DNA of 39,000 nt, from positions 1-39,000 of the forward strand of contig CATXEA010000029.1 of NCBI GenBank assembly GCA_958367245.1, written 5' to 3'. Below, piece by piece: positions 8,336 through 17,523 of the stretch. The stretch's first letter is position 1; each line of letters opens with the position of its first letter. A program made the position numbers and the translations under genes. Source of the DNA: an uncultured Blautia sp. (GTDB lineage Bacteria; Bacillota; Clostridia; Lachnospirales; Lachnospiraceae). Under the pieces are notes generated by a model. The model did no database searches, had not been told where the DNA came from, and saw only the letters and a list, made by a program, of their open reading frames with translations.

Positions 8336-10300
8336 TTGGAAAACTACACCAAGTATAAGTTAAAAAGTAGCGATGAACTGGCAGCGTTATTAGCTGATAA
8401 AGACAACCTGTTCGTTGTTGCCTGCAACAAGTGCTTCAAAGAATTTGAAACCATTGACGAACCGGAATGCGGCGAATTTATTGAGTTTGCTGCAGCACAG
8501 GGAAAGACAGTCACAGGCAGCATGAAGGTTGATTTCTTATGTAATAAGGGAGCAACAGAGAAGAAATTACAGGATGCGATTCCGGAAGGAACAGAGCATG
8601 TTGTTGTAATTTCCTGTGGACTCGGAATTCAGACAGTTGCAGATCTGGCAGGCAAGCCAATCGTTGCAGCCAGCGATTCCCTGAATTATACAGGACATCA
8701 CGGTATGGCTCTGACAAAGAAAACATGTGATGCCTGCGCTCAGTGTTATCTGAATATCACTGGCGGTATCTGCCCGATCGTTGACTGTTCCAAGAGCCTT
8801 GTCAATGGACAGTGCGGCGGTGCAAAGAACGGTAAATGTGAAGTAGATGGAGAGAAAGACTGCGCATGGGAGAAAATTTACAGAAGACTTGAGAAACAGG
8901 GGCGTCTGGAAGAATTCTTAAACCAGCCGGTACAGATGCGCGACTACTCCAAGACAAACTTCAAGGTGATCAATGACTATGTGAAAGCAATCCGTGAAGA
9001 GAGATTCGCAGGCTATGATGGAGGTGTTCATCCGTCAGAACGTAAGGAACTCAGCGAACATATCGCTCTTGAGAGATTCCCTGAGCCTAAGACAGTTGTT
9101 ATTTCCATGTCACAGCACCTTGGCGCTCCAGCTAATCCAATCGTTGAGGTTGGAGATTATGTAAAAGTCGGACAGAAGGTTGGTGAAGCTTCCGCATTTA
9201 TCAGCGCTCCTGTTCATTCAAGTGTCAGCGGAACTGTTGTTGCAGTAGAACCTCGTATGCATGCCACAAGAGGGGCAGAGGTTATGGCTGTAGTCATTGA
9301 ATCCGATGGCAAAAATACTCTGCATGAATCTGTAAAACCGAATAAAGATTATAAAGACCTTACACCGGATGAGATTATTGAAATCGTAAAAGAAGCCGGA
9401 ATCGTAGGTATGGGCGGCGCCGGATTCCCGACCTCTGTTAAGCTGAAACCAAACAAGCCAATCGATGCAGTTATCCTTAACGGATGTGAGTGTGAACCGC
9501 TTCTGACTGCTGACCACAGAGTGCTTCTTGAGTTTGCAGATGACATCATCTATGGTCTTCAGGCTATGCTTAAGACAGTTGATGCGAAAAAAGGTATCAT
9601 TGTAATCGAAGACAATAAACCGGATGCAATCGAGCTTATGAAAGCGAAAGTTGCAGATATTGAAAATATTGAAGTTGAAGTAGCAAGAACCAAATACCCG
9701 CAGGGCGCTGAAAAAACTCTTATCAAACGCGTTACAGGCAAATCTGTACCACGTGGAGGACTGCCGGCAGATGTAGGTGTTGTTGTAAGTAATATCAGTA
9801 CGGTCAAGGCTATTTCCGATGCAATTCAGAAAGGTATGCCTCTGATTGAGCGTGTTGCAACTGTAACCGGTGAAAAGATTAAGAAACCGGGCAATTACAT
9901 AGTAAAAATCGGTACGAACGTACAGGAACTGATTGACTACTGCGGCGGTACCACAGATGACGACGTTCTCATTAAGATGGGCGGTCCTATGATGGGATTT
10001 GAACTGAAAGACCTGAACGTACCTATGATGAAAGGCTCCAACGGTATTATCGCCATTGATACAGACGAGACACAGCCTCTGGAATGTATCAAGTGCGGAC
10101 GTTGTGTGGATGTCTGTCCAATGGAACTTTCACCGCTGTATTTTGCGAAGCTGGCTGATCAGGAAGACTGGCTGGGCATGAAAGACAGAAATGTTATGGA
10201 CTGTGTAGAGTGCCGTTGCTGCGAATTCATCTGTTCATCCAAGATTCCGTTAGTAACTAAGATTAAAGCCGGTAAAAATGCGATAAGGGGGATGAAGTAA
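8336..10300 (+). CDS. rnfC2: RnfC2-like subunit of methylene-THF reductase with fused N-terminal MetV domain
   Basis: About 650 residues. The first ~210 residues are a MetV-like domain with the cysteine pattern CNKCF, CDACAQCYLNITGGICP and NGQCGG, ending in WEKIYRRLEKQGRL. The remainder is RnfC-like: the N-terminal barrel region, the NADH/FMN core (GMGGAGFPTSVKL, NGCECEPLLTADHR), and two 4Fe-4S ferredoxin motifs, CIKCGRCVDVCP and CVECRCCEFIC. In acetogens such as Acetobacterium woodii, RnfC2 accepts NADH electrons and passes them to MetV/MetF. A GTG at 8306 is in frame, but GGAGGA lies only 3 nt before it. I prefer TTG 8336, with GGAAGG 7 nt upstream. It is followed 1 nt later by metV. It is a soluble complex, not the membrane Rnf, since no rnfDGEAB genes are present here. 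Confidence 0.85.
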   Translation: MENYTKYKLKSSDELAALLADKDNLFVVACNKCFKEFETIDEPECGEFIEFAAAQGKTVTGSMKVDFLCNKGATEKKLQDAIPEGTEHVVVISCGLGIQTVADLAGKPIVAASDSLNYTGHHGMALTKKTCDACAQCYLNITGGICPIVDCSKSLVNGQCGGAKNGKCEVDGEKDCAWEKIYRRLEKQGRLEEFLNQPVQMRDYSKTNFKVINDYVKAIREERFAGYDGGVHPSERKELSEHIALERFPEPKTVVISMSQHLGAPANPIVEVGDYVKVGQKVGEASAFISAPVHSSVSGTVVAVEPRMHATRGAEVMAVVIESDGKNTLHESVKPNKDYKDLTPDEIIEIVKEAGIVGMGGAGFPTSVKLKPNKPIDAVILNGCECEPLLTADHRVLLEFADDIIYGLQAMLKTVDAKKGIIVIEDNKPDAIELMKAKVADIENIEVEVARTKYPQGAEKTLIKRVTGKSVPRGGLPADVGVVVSNISTVKAISDAIQKGMPLIERVATVTGEKIKKPGNYIVKIGTNVQELIDYCGGTTDDDVLIKMGGPMMGFELKDLNVPMMKGSNGIIAIDTDETQPLECIKCGRCVDVCPMELSPLYFAKLADQEDWLGMKDRNVMDCVECRCCEFICSSKIPLVTKIKAGKNAIRGMK

Positions 10301-10301
10301 G

Positions 10302-10925
10302 ATGTTAATTACCGAATTAAAATCCAAAGAAACCATCGCATCACTGGTTAATGGAAAAAATGTTTTTATCATTAACTGCCAGGGATGTAAAGAAGTTCAT
10401 TTCCCTGAAAAAGAATCCGTAAATCTCCAGAGAGAGCTGGCTGCTGACGGAAGACTTACAGGTGTTATCACAACAGACTATATCTGTAATGTTGAGAATA
10501 TGAAGCTTCGTCTCAAAAAACACATGGACGAGATTGAAGAAGCAGATGTTGTGCTTGTTCTTTCCTGCGGTGTTGGCGTACAGACAATTGCGGAATATCT
10601 TGAAAATAAAACTGTATATGCAGCCTGCGATACCATCCGCGTACCTGGTTTCCAGGGAGTGACTCCTCTGGAGTACAAATGTGACCAGTGCGGCGAATGT
10701 TATCTGAACTTAACCGGTGGCATCTGCCCGATTACTGCCTGCTCCAAGAGTCTTGTCAACGGACAGTGCGGCGGTTCCAAGAACGGTAAATGTGAAGTGG
10801 ACGGCGAAATGGAATGTGGATGGGAGCGCATCTACAGACGTCTCGAAGAAATCGGACGTCTGGATTTGGTGAAGTGCCCGACACAGATCCGTAACTACGC
10901 AACAGATGACGAAGTGTCCAAGTAA
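10302..10925 (+). CDS. metV: MetV, zinc/FeS-binding subunit of methylene-THF reductase
   Basis: 207 residues of the methylene-tetrahydrofolate reductase C-terminal-domain family. Conserved cysteines include CQGCKE near the N-terminus and the block CDQCGECYLNLTGGICP, followed by NGQCGGSKNGKCEVDG. It closely resembles the N-terminal domain of the preceding protein: both end in WE[RK]IYRRLE, so the domain was duplicated and one copy fused to RnfC. In acetogens MetV forms a core complex with MetF and links it to the electron donor. It lies 1 nt after rnfC2 and 40 nt before metF. Confidence 0.88.
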   Translation: MLITELKSKETIASLVNGKNVFIINCQGCKEVHFPEKESVNLQRELAADGRLTGVITTDYICNVENMKLRLKKHMDEIEEADVVLVLSCGVGVQTIAEYLENKTVYAACDTIRVPGFQGVTPLEYKCDQCGECYLNLTGGICPITACSKSLVNGQCGGSKNGKCEVDGEMECGWERIYRRLEEIGRLDLVKCPTQIRNYATDDEVSK

Positions 10926-10965
10926 AACAACGGTTAAAATTTATATAGAGTAGGAGCAAAATAGA

Positions 10966-11844
10966 ATGAAAATTACTGAATTATTTGAACGTGGTGAATT
11001 TGTAGTTTCTGCGGAAGTAGGACCGCCGAAAGGAATTCATATTGAAGGTTTGCTTGAAGAAGCAAAGACATATTTAAGTGGTATCACGGCTGTGAACGTA
11101 ACAGATAATCAGTCCTCCGTTATGCGTCTGGGCTCTCTGGCAACATGTAAAGCTTTAAAAGATGAAGGTCTTACTCCAATCTTCCAGCTTACCTGCCGTG
11201 ACAGAAACCGTATTGCTCTGCAGTCTGACCTTTTAAGCGCTGCTATGTTAGGAATTGAGAACCTTCTTCTCTTAACAGGCGACCATACAAAAATGGGTGA
11301 CCACCCACAGGCGAAACCGGTATTCGACCTTGATTCCGTTTCTCTGATTCATACAGTAAAACAGTTAGAATCAGGCTATGACCTGGGCGGAAACGAACTG
11401 GTTGGAGAACCGCCTAAATTTGCCAAAGGTGCAGTAGTATCTCCTTGCAGCGATTCTGTTGATGCACAGCTTGCCAAGATGGAACGTAAGGTTCGCGCTG
11501 GCGCTGACTACTTCCAGACACAGGCTGTTTATGAACCTGAGAAATTCATCAAATTTATGGAAAAAGCAAAACAGTTCGGTAAACCGGTACAGCTTGGTAT
11601 CGTAATTCCGAAATCTGTTGGAATGGCAAGATTCATGAATGCGAATGTAGCAGGTGTTCATGTTCCGGAAGAGATGATTGAAGAGCTGAAAGCAGATAAA
11701 GAAAAGACAAAAGCAGGAATCACAGGTGTAGAGATTGCCGCACGTATCATTAGAGAGTGTAAGCCATACTGCCAGGGTGTACATATCATGGCTCTTGGTT
11801 GGGAATCCAAAGTGCCGGAAATCCTGAAACTTGCCGGAATCTGA
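10966..11844 (+). CDS. metF: 5,10-methylenetetrahydrofolate reductase (MetF)
   Basis: 292 residues, full length for the MTHFR TIM barrel that binds FAD and reduces methylene-THF to methyl-THF. Typical elements are SAEVGPPKG near the N-terminus, NVTDNQ, FQLTCRDRNR, NLLLLTGDH and DYFQTQAVY. The rnfC2-metV-metF order is that of the acetogen heterotrimeric enzyme, which supplies methyl-THF for acetyl-CoA synthesis in the Wood-Ljungdahl pathway. It is preceded by a TAGGAG ribosome-binding site and followed by a strong terminator. Confidence 0.92.
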   Translation: MKITELFERGEFVVSAEVGPPKGIHIEGLLEEAKTYLSGITAVNVTDNQSSVMRLGSLATCKALKDEGLTPIFQLTCRDRNRIALQSDLLSAAMLGIENLLLLTGDHTKMGDHPQAKPVFDLDSVSLIHTVKQLESGYDLGGNELVGEPPKFAKGAVVSPCSDSVDAQLAKMERKVRAGADYFQTQAVYEPEKFIKFMEKAKQFGKPVQLGIVIPKSVGMARFMNANVAGVHVPEEMIEELKADKEKTKAGITGVEIAARIIRECKPYCQGVHIMALGWESKVPEILKLAGI

Positions 11845-11876
11845 TAACTTCATAAAATAAGAAGCATAAAAAAGAG

Positions 11877-11932
11877 CTCCTTCTATGGGTAATGTGATAA
11901 CATTCACGAAAGTCCATAGAGGGAGTTTTTTT
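11877..11932. terminator. Shared terminator between metF and the convergent operon
   Basis: A 12-bp stem (11877-11888 with 11914-11925, one G-T pair) is followed by seven T on the + strand (11926-11932). An A-run before the left arm allows it to work on the - strand as well. Confidence 0.8.
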
Positions 11933-12860
11933 AAATATTTTCTAAAATATAATCTGCAAGCTTCTCTGCCTGAAAGGATACTCCGTCCACAATCGGGTGG
12001 ACGTGATGGCAGTTTCCGCAGAGATGGAGCCATTCGGGCAGAGCGTTTAAGTCAGGAGCAGTCTCCCACAGAGCCGGGAAGAAGTTCTGAATCAGGGTAC
12101 GGTCCGGAATCAGCCCTGCGGCGATAATCAGAAGAGAACACTCCACACGGCGAAGGGTATTGGTGGGGATATCCAAAAGGGTGACTGCTTCGATGTGTGG
12201 ATAACCGTGAATTTCGATCAGTCTGGTACGGAGAAACAGGGGAATCTGAAAAGCTTCCAGACAGTTTATTCGGTTTCTTAAAAGCGCAGGACTTTTGTCT
12301 GCGATTTCTGTCATACAGATGACTTTTTTGTCGCATATAGACAGGCGTCTGGCGAGAATCATTCCAATGTCACCGCTTCCGATGATAACGGCTTTGTCAC
12401 CGATATCCTTATGGTGGATATTTATGAGTTTCTGGGCTTCTCCGGCGGTAAAAATTCCGGCGGGTCTTGTGCCGCTGACTCCCAGACTTCCAAAGGCTCG
12501 TTCCGTACAGCCGGAAGCAAGAATAAGGTGCAAAAAAGAACAGGTCCGGATACCTTCAGTATTTGAAAAGGTGATGGTCTTATCCGGAGACACCTCAAGA
12601 ACCTCTGTACAGAGAAGGATTTGAACAGAAGTTTTTTTTAGCTGCTGTTCCAGTCGTCGGGCGTATTCCGTACCGGTGAGGTCTTCACCGAAATAGGAAA
12701 GACCGAATCCGTGGTGAATGCACTGACAGAGAACTCCGCCGAGAGTATCTCCACGGTCAATCAGGAGAATCCTTGATTGTGGACTGCGCTTCCAGATATG
12801 GCAGGCAGCAGTCATTCCGGCAGCGCCGCCGCCAATGATTGCGAAATCAAATTGTGTCAT
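11931..12860 (-). CDS. NAD(P)/FAD-dependent oxidoreductase (GlpB/thioredoxin-reductase-like)
   Basis: 309 residues. An FAD-binding GGGAAGM at the N-terminus (FAIIGGGAAGMTAA), a CQCIHHGFG segment, the ATG-like LILASGCTERA motif, and a second dinucleotide fold AVIIGSGDIGMILARRL form a two-dinucleotide-domain flavoprotein. Its start overlaps the end of the upstream flavoprotein by 4 nt (ATGA), so the two are probably subunits of one complex. The pairing of a DAO/BFD-like protein with this type of flavoprotein is known for GlpA/GlpB-like and hydroxy-acid dehydrogenase systems. In this operon, with moeA genes and divergent from an AOR gene, a role as redox partner of the tungsten enzyme is plausible but inferred. 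Confidence 0.75.
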   Translation of the reverse strand: MTQFDFAIIGGGAAGMTAACHIWKRSPQSRILLIDRGDTLGGVLCQCIHHGFGLSYFGEDLTGTEYARRLEQQLKKTSVQILLCTEVLEVSPDKTITFSNTEGIRTCSFLHLILASGCTERAFGSLGVSGTRPAGIFTAGEAQKLINIHHKDIGDKAVIIGSGDIGMILARRLSICDKKVICMTEIADKSPALLRNRINCLEAFQIPLFLRTRLIEIHGYPHIEAVTLLDIPTNTLRRVECSLLIIAAGLIPDRTLIQNFFPALWETAPDLNALPEWLHLCGNCHHVHPIVDGVSFQAEKLADYILENI

Positions 12861-14371
12861 GTCAAGTCTCCTTTGATGAAACTGGAATTACTGCTGTCTT
12901 TGCAGATTTCGGAAATCGGTTTATCAAGTTCCCGAGCGAGAAGTCTGGTAATTTCATAAGAGCACCGACTTCCCTGACAGGCGCCCATTCCGCTTCCGCA
13001 CCGACGTTTCACGCCATCGACTGTTTTGGCTCCGCGGGAAATAGCATCCCGAATCTCCCCTTCGGAAACCTGTTCACAGCGGCAAATAATTTTGCCGTAG
13101 GAAGGGGCTTTTTGAATGCAGGAAGTCTTCTCTGAAAGAGAAAGACGACGCATACACACCGGACTTTCTCGTCTGGGGTGGAAGTTCGGGTTCAGAGGAG
13201 GATTTCCAAGAACCGGAAGAAGCTGCCTGACAATGTACTTTGCCAGCTCTTCACAGCAGGTAAGCCCCGGCGTCTTAATTCCGATAAGGCTGATAAAAGC
13301 AGGGCAGTCTTTTGGCTGGTCTATCACAAAGCTGTGAATACTTCTGGGACTTCGGATAATTTCCAGATTCTCCCCTTGGGAAACCTCGAAAGGATTGGGT
13401 CTTATGGAGGCGAAGTTTCTAATAACTGCAGAAAGAGGAAGTTCAGGAAGAAGTTCTCCAAGACGTTTTTCCAGAAACGCAAGACCATCAGAAGAGGTTG
13501 AGAAGTCATCGCGCTCACAATCTCCCTGAGCGGAGGGACCGGCGAGAAGATTTCCGCTCACAGTAGGAACAAGAGTGAGTCCCTTGCCCTTTTCTTCCGG
13601 TTCCTCAAAAATAATATGGGAGAGAAAACCCTTCACAGTTTTGTCGAAGATGAAGTAGTCGGCTTTTTCCGGATAAATCCGCACAGAGGGAGGGAGCAGC
13701 AACTCACGGACTCTGTCGGCGTACACCCCTGCACAGTTGAGGATTCCTCTGGCTGTTATGACTTCTGTTTTGGAAGATTTCGGAGCAGAGTTGTCAGAGA
13801 CAGTGATACGAAATCCCCCGTCTGTTTTTTCAATGTCTGTCACTTTTGCAGAAAGGCGGATTTCACAGCCGTTTTTCAAAGCGTTTTCAAGGGCTGCGAT
13901 GCCGATTTCCCAAGGCTGAACAGTGGCGGTATTGGGGCTGAACAGTCCCATATAGATTTCTCCTGCAAGGTGTGGCTCCAGAGCGCGCGCTTCCTCACCG
14001 GAAATCAGTTCCAGTCCCGAAACATGGTTTTGAAGTCCGTTTTTGTACTTCTTTTTCAGAACTTCGGCGCCTCTGGGGCCGTGACAGAGCATCAGGGAAC
14101 CGCATCGGGAAATGGGAACTCCCAGTTCCTCGCACAGAAAAGGAAAATTCATATTTCCTTTTACGCAGAGACTGCTTTTCAGCGTGTCGGGTTTATTGTC
14201 GTAGCCTGCATAAATAATGGCAGTATTTGCTCTGGAAATCCCCATGCAGACGTCGTTTTCTTTCTCGATAAGCAGAACTTTAAGCTGGTACCGGGTGAGG
14301 GTTCGGGCTGCCATACAGCCCAGAACACCGCCTCCGATGACACAGACATCTGCCTGAAACGTGCTACTCAT
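12857..14371 (-). CDS. DAO-type FAD oxidoreductase with C-terminal [2Fe-2S] BFD-like domain
   Basis: 504 residues. The N-terminal VCVIGGGVLGCMAARTL is the FAD-binding fold of the DAO family (LhgO/GlpA relatives), with SRANTAIIYAGYD following. The C-terminal ~90 residues form a BFD-like 2Fe-2S domain: ICRCEQVSEGEI followed by RRCGSGMGACQGSRC. This layout matches anaerobic GlpA-type proteins that work with a second flavoprotein. It overlaps the moeA-PBP gene by 8 nt and the next flavoprotein by 4 nt, so it is tightly coupled to the molybdopterin genes. The substrate is not evident from sequence. Possible roles are a glycerol-3-phosphate- or 2-hydroxyacid-type dehydrogenase, or an electron-transfer partner of the AOR-like enzyme. 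Confidence 0.75.
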   Translation of the reverse strand: MSSTFQADVCVIGGGVLGCMAARTLTRYQLKVLLIEKENDVCMGISRANTAIIYAGYDNKPDTLKSSLCVKGNMNFPFLCEELGVPISRCGSLMLCHGPRGAEVLKKKYKNGLQNHVSGLELISGEEARALEPHLAGEIYMGLFSPNTATVQPWEIGIAALENALKNGCEIRLSAKVTDIEKTDGGFRITVSDNSAPKSSKTEVITARGILNCAGVYADRVRELLLPPSVRIYPEKADYFIFDKTVKGFLSHIIFEEPEEKGKGLTLVPTVSGNLLAGPSAQGDCERDDFSTSSDGLAFLEKRLGELLPELPLSAVIRNFASIRPNPFEVSQGENLEIIRSPRSIHSFVIDQPKDCPAFISLIGIKTPGLTCCEELAKYIVRQLLPVLGNPPLNPNFHPRRESPVCMRRLSLSEKTSCIQKAPSYGKIICRCEQVSEGEIRDAISRGAKTVDGVKRRCGSGMGACQGSRCSYEITRLLARELDKPISEICKDSSNSSFIKGDLT

Positions 14372-16271
14372 ATCTTATGGTTCCCGGATGTTCCAGAGTG
14401 TATCCGCCAAGCTGTTCCAGACGTTCCCGGAAAGCGTCGCTTTTCAGGATAGAAAGCAGTTCCTGAACCATAGGGGTATCCCATGCATAATCCGGAATCA
14501 GAAGGTCATACTGCTCGGTACAGACTGGCACGAAGTCCAAATCGTAAAGCATAGCGGCAGAGTAAATACCAAGACCTGCGTCTGCGGAGCCGGATGCAAT
14601 TTGAGCGGCAACGGAGGTGTGGGTGAATTCCTCGCGTTCATATCCGTAAATGGAGGTTGTATCAAGGTTCTCTTTTTTGCAGAGATAATCCAGAAGAATT
14701 CTTGTTCCTGAGCCTTTCTGACGGTTTACATAGCGAAGACCGGATTTCTGAAGATCCTTCATGGAGGAAATGCCAAGAGGATTTCCTTTGGCAACCATGA
14801 TTCCCTGAGTACGTCCGACACATTCCACCAGCTTTACTCCGCCCTGAGGAAAATATTTCTTAAGGAAGGAGATATTGTAGGTTCCGTCGGCTTCGTTGAG
14901 AAGGTGAATACCGGCAATGTGGTTTTCCCTGCGGCGAACAGACATGATTCCGCCCATAGAGCCTACGTGAGAAGAACTCATGTAGAGATTGCTGTTGGCT
15001 GTATGTATCATGTCACGCAGCTCATCGAGGAGCGGGTCGTGGCTTCCGATGGCAACAAGAGTGTGTTTCAGTTCATTTTTGTTTCTGAGGAGTCTTACTT
15101 TGACAACTGCTCCTGTCTCGTAACCTTCTGTTCCCTGAGGAATTTCCAGCATACCGTCTGCCTTCATAAAAGAGCTGATCACACCGCTTCCGCGGCTCAG
15201 AGGAGAGGCAATCAGTTCTCCGTTTACATAGCCAAGGCGTACACGGACAAATTCCTTATATTTCAATCCTGAAATAACAGCTCTTGACAGCCGCGCTTCT
15301 TCATAAACAGGAGAGTCGGCAGCCGTGTGATTCCACTGCTCCAGCAATGGTTTCAGGATTTCTTCAATCACGATGATTCCGGAAACCGGATAACCGGGAA
15401 CGCCCAGAATCGGTTTTTTGCCCTGATATCCCAAAATGGCGGGCTTGCCGGGTTTTGCTGCGATTCCGTGATAAAGGACAGTTCCCAGTTCTCCAATGAC
15501 TTTGGAACTGAAATCCTCTCTGCCTGCGGAAGAACCCGCGTTCAGAAGCACGATGTCACACTGGGAAAGGGCTTTTTCTACCATTGCCTTAATATCGTCG
15601 AATTTATCTTTTACAATTGGGTACAGAACAGGAACAGCAGACCATTCTTTCAGCATGGAGGAAAAAATAGAGCCGTTAAATTCCAGAATATCTCCGGGAG
15701 CAGGGTCTGTCACAGGGGAAACAATTTCATCGCCTGTAGGAATGATTCCTACCACAGGCTGAGTGCAGACATCGACCTCCAAAACGCCGCCGGCAATCAT
15801 GGCGCCGATAGCCGATGGGGTTATTTTCTGATAGGAGGCAAGAATCATTTCTCCTGCGCAGATATCTTCTCCTATCTGGCGGATATGCTGCCAGGGAGCG
15901 GCTGCGTCATACAGGCGAACAGAGCTGTCATCCTCCCATACCACATCCTCAATCATTACAACTGCGTCGCAGTCTTCCGGCATCAAATCTCCGGTGTCCA
16001 CAACCACAAACTGCTCTTTGGTAAGGTGAACAGGGGTTGTTTCCGTAGCTCCGAAAGTATCTTTTGCGCGAAGGGCAATACCGTCCATTGCGCTTGCGTG
16101 ATAATGAGGGGCACAGATGTGCGCGTAAACAGCATGGCTGGTAATGCGGCCGCAGCTTTCGGTTACAGGGATTTTTTCCTGCGCGCAGCCGAAGCCGTTT
16201 TGGGAAAGCAGTTTTTTATATTCATTAAGTGCCTGTTCCAGCGGCACATTTGTTAAAAATTCAAAAGCCAT
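14364..16271 (-). CDS. MoeA-like molybdopterin protein fused to a substrate-binding (PBP-like) domain
   Basis: 635 residues. Residues 1 to about 400 are MoeA-like: ASAMDGIAL, the metal-insertion region LNAGSSAGREDFSS, and GVPGYPVSGIIV. The last ~220 residues are a PBP-like domain with NRQKGSGTRILLDYL and QIASGSADAGLGIYSA. The same domain occurs on the regulator at 17524, so both probably sense the same ligand, such as molybdate, tungstate or a pterin. MoeA inserts the metal into adenylylated molybdopterin. ATG 16271 is chosen over the ATG at 16295 because CGGAGGAAA lies just upstream. The fused form is known in anaerobic Firmicutes; with a second moeA next door, one copy may be tungsten-specific (inferred). 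Confidence 0.85.
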   Translation of the reverse strand: MAFEFLTNVPLEQALNEYKKLLSQNGFGCAQEKIPVTESCGRITSHAVYAHICAPHYHASAMDGIALRAKDTFGATETTPVHLTKEQFVVVDTGDLMPEDCDAVVMIEDVVWEDDSSVRLYDAAAPWQHIRQIGEDICAGEMILASYQKITPSAIGAMIAGGVLEVDVCTQPVVGIIPTGDEIVSPVTDPAPGDILEFNGSIFSSMLKEWSAVPVLYPIVKDKFDDIKAMVEKALSQCDIVLLNAGSSAGREDFSSKVIGELGTVLYHGIAAKPGKPAILGYQGKKPILGVPGYPVSGIIVIEEILKPLLEQWNHTAADSPVYEEARLSRAVISGLKYKEFVRVRLGYVNGELIASPLSRGSGVISSFMKADGMLEIPQGTEGYETGAVVKVRLLRNKNELKHTLVAIGSHDPLLDELRDMIHTANSNLYMSSSHVGSMGGIMSVRRRENHIAGIHLLNEADGTYNISFLKKYFPQGGVKLVECVGRTQGIMVAKGNPLGISSMKDLQKSGLRYVNRQKGSGTRILLDYLCKKENLDTTSIYGYEREEFTHTSVAAQIASGSADAGLGIYSAAMLYDLDFVPVCTEQYDLLIPDYAWDTPMVQELLSILKSDAFRERLEQLGGYTLEHPGTIRYE

Positions 16272-16306
16272 ATAGATTTCCTCCGGTATTTCCATAAAAC
16301 ATATAA

Positions 16307-17521
16307 TCAGTGGTACATATAAACCTGAATCTTTGCGCCTGCGCTGAGACCTTCGCAGTCTCTGTCAATACCGAAATATCCGTCAGAGGCGGACAGGGTA
16401 GAGATGAGTCCCGATTTGCTGCGGATAGGAGACGCATAAATCTGACCGTCTTTCCATGTCAAATGCACTCCCATGTACTGCGCGCGTCCGTGGTTGGCGC
16501 TGACAGATTCAGTGAGGACTGCCTGCACAGGGAAAAAGGTCTTCTCAATGCCCATAAGCCGGTTCAGTGTATGGGTGACGAAAAGCTTTGTGACGAAAAA
16601 AGCTGCGGCAGGATGTCCGGGAAGACCAAAAACAGGCTTGTTTCCTGTCTTTCCCAGAATGGTTGGTTTCCCCGGCTTCATGGCGATACCGTGAAACAGG
16701 ATTTCTCCGTATTTTTCGATGATATCGCAGGTCACATCTTTTGCGCCTACAGAGCTTCCGCCTGAAATCAGTACAGCGTCGCACTGGGAAATGGCGCGGT
16801 TTACTGCTTCTGTCAAAAGTACGGAATCGTCTTTGACACGACCATAGCTGACTGGTTCTGCGCCGAGCTGCCGGATGCAGGCGGCAAGAAGCGAGGTGTT
16901 GATATCACGAATCTGTCCCGGTTTCGGTGTTTCTGTAATATCAATCAGTTCATCTCCGGTGGAAATAATTCCGACGCGAAGGGGAACGCGTACCTTTACT
17001 TCACTGCGTCCCATTGCTGCCAGTGCGCCGATTGCCTGCGGAGTAAGAATCTGTCCGGCAGAAAGAACCTTTTTGCCCGGAAAAATATCATCTCCGCGGT
17101 AAATAAGATTCGCGCCCGGAGCGACCGGCTTTAAAATTCCGATGGTTCCGTCTCCGTAATCTTCTGTGTATTCCACCATCACCATAGCGTCTGCGCCATC
17201 CGGAAGAGCGCCTCCTGTGGGAACTTCTGCACAGCAGTCATTTTCAAGGGTGAAATCTGCATTTTCGCCCATAAGTACCCTTCCGGACAAAGAAAGAAGG
17301 GCAGGGATGCTGTCTGAGCAGCCAAAGGTGTCGGTAGCATGTACGGCATAGCCGTCTACAGTGGAGCGGTCAAAATCGGGAACATATTCCTCAGACAGAA
17401 CGTCTTCTGCAAGAACACGGCCGAAAGCCCGGTCAAGGGGAAGAATTTCTGTCCGGCTTTGGACGGAAAATTCCTTATCCACCAGCTCTATGACTTCATC
17501 AGGGGTTAATACTTTCAGCAT
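16307..17521 (-). CDS. moeA: MoeA, molybdopterin molybdenumtransferase
   Basis: 404 residues, full length. Motifs include DRSTVDGYAV near the N-terminus, ISTGDEL, LISGGSSVGAKD, GIAMKPGKPTI and GLPGHPAAAF. The enzyme inserts molybdate or tungstate into MPT-AMP to form the mature cofactor. It begins 2 nt after the regulator's stop, with GGAGA upstream inside the regulator's last codons, and is followed by the second moeA-type gene. Given the AOR and the tungstate-type transporter in the locus, tungsten is the likely metal. Confidence 0.9.
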   Translation of the reverse strand: MLKVLTPDEVIELVDKEFSVQSRTEILPLDRAFGRVLAEDVLSEEYVPDFDRSTVDGYAVHATDTFGCSDSIPALLSLSGRVLMGENADFTLENDCCAEVPTGGALPDGADAMVMVEYTEDYGDGTIGILKPVAPGANLIYRGDDIFPGKKVLSAGQILTPQAIGALAAMGRSEVKVRVPLRVGIISTGDELIDITETPKPGQIRDINTSLLAACIRQLGAEPVSYGRVKDDSVLLTEAVNRAISQCDAVLISGGSSVGAKDVTCDIIEKYGEILFHGIAMKPGKPTILGKTGNKPVFGLPGHPAAAFFVTKLFVTHTLNRLMGIEKTFFPVQAVLTESVSANHGRAQYMGVHLTWKDGQIYASPIRSKSGLISTLSASDGYFGIDRDCEGLSAGAKIQVYMYH

Positions 17522-17523
17522 AA

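Noticed and set aside
8293..8364. Short ORF (23 codons) in front of rnfC2 as a leader peptide
   Set aside because: No well-spaced ribosome-binding site and no suggestive codon run; it overlaps the real start in another frame.
13616..14452. Long + strand reading frame opposite the DAO oxidoreductase gene
   Set aside because: It has no recognisable domain and mirrors a strong coding gene on the - strand; similar shadow frames at 15327-16256 (+) and 11371-12033 (-) are rejected for the same reason.
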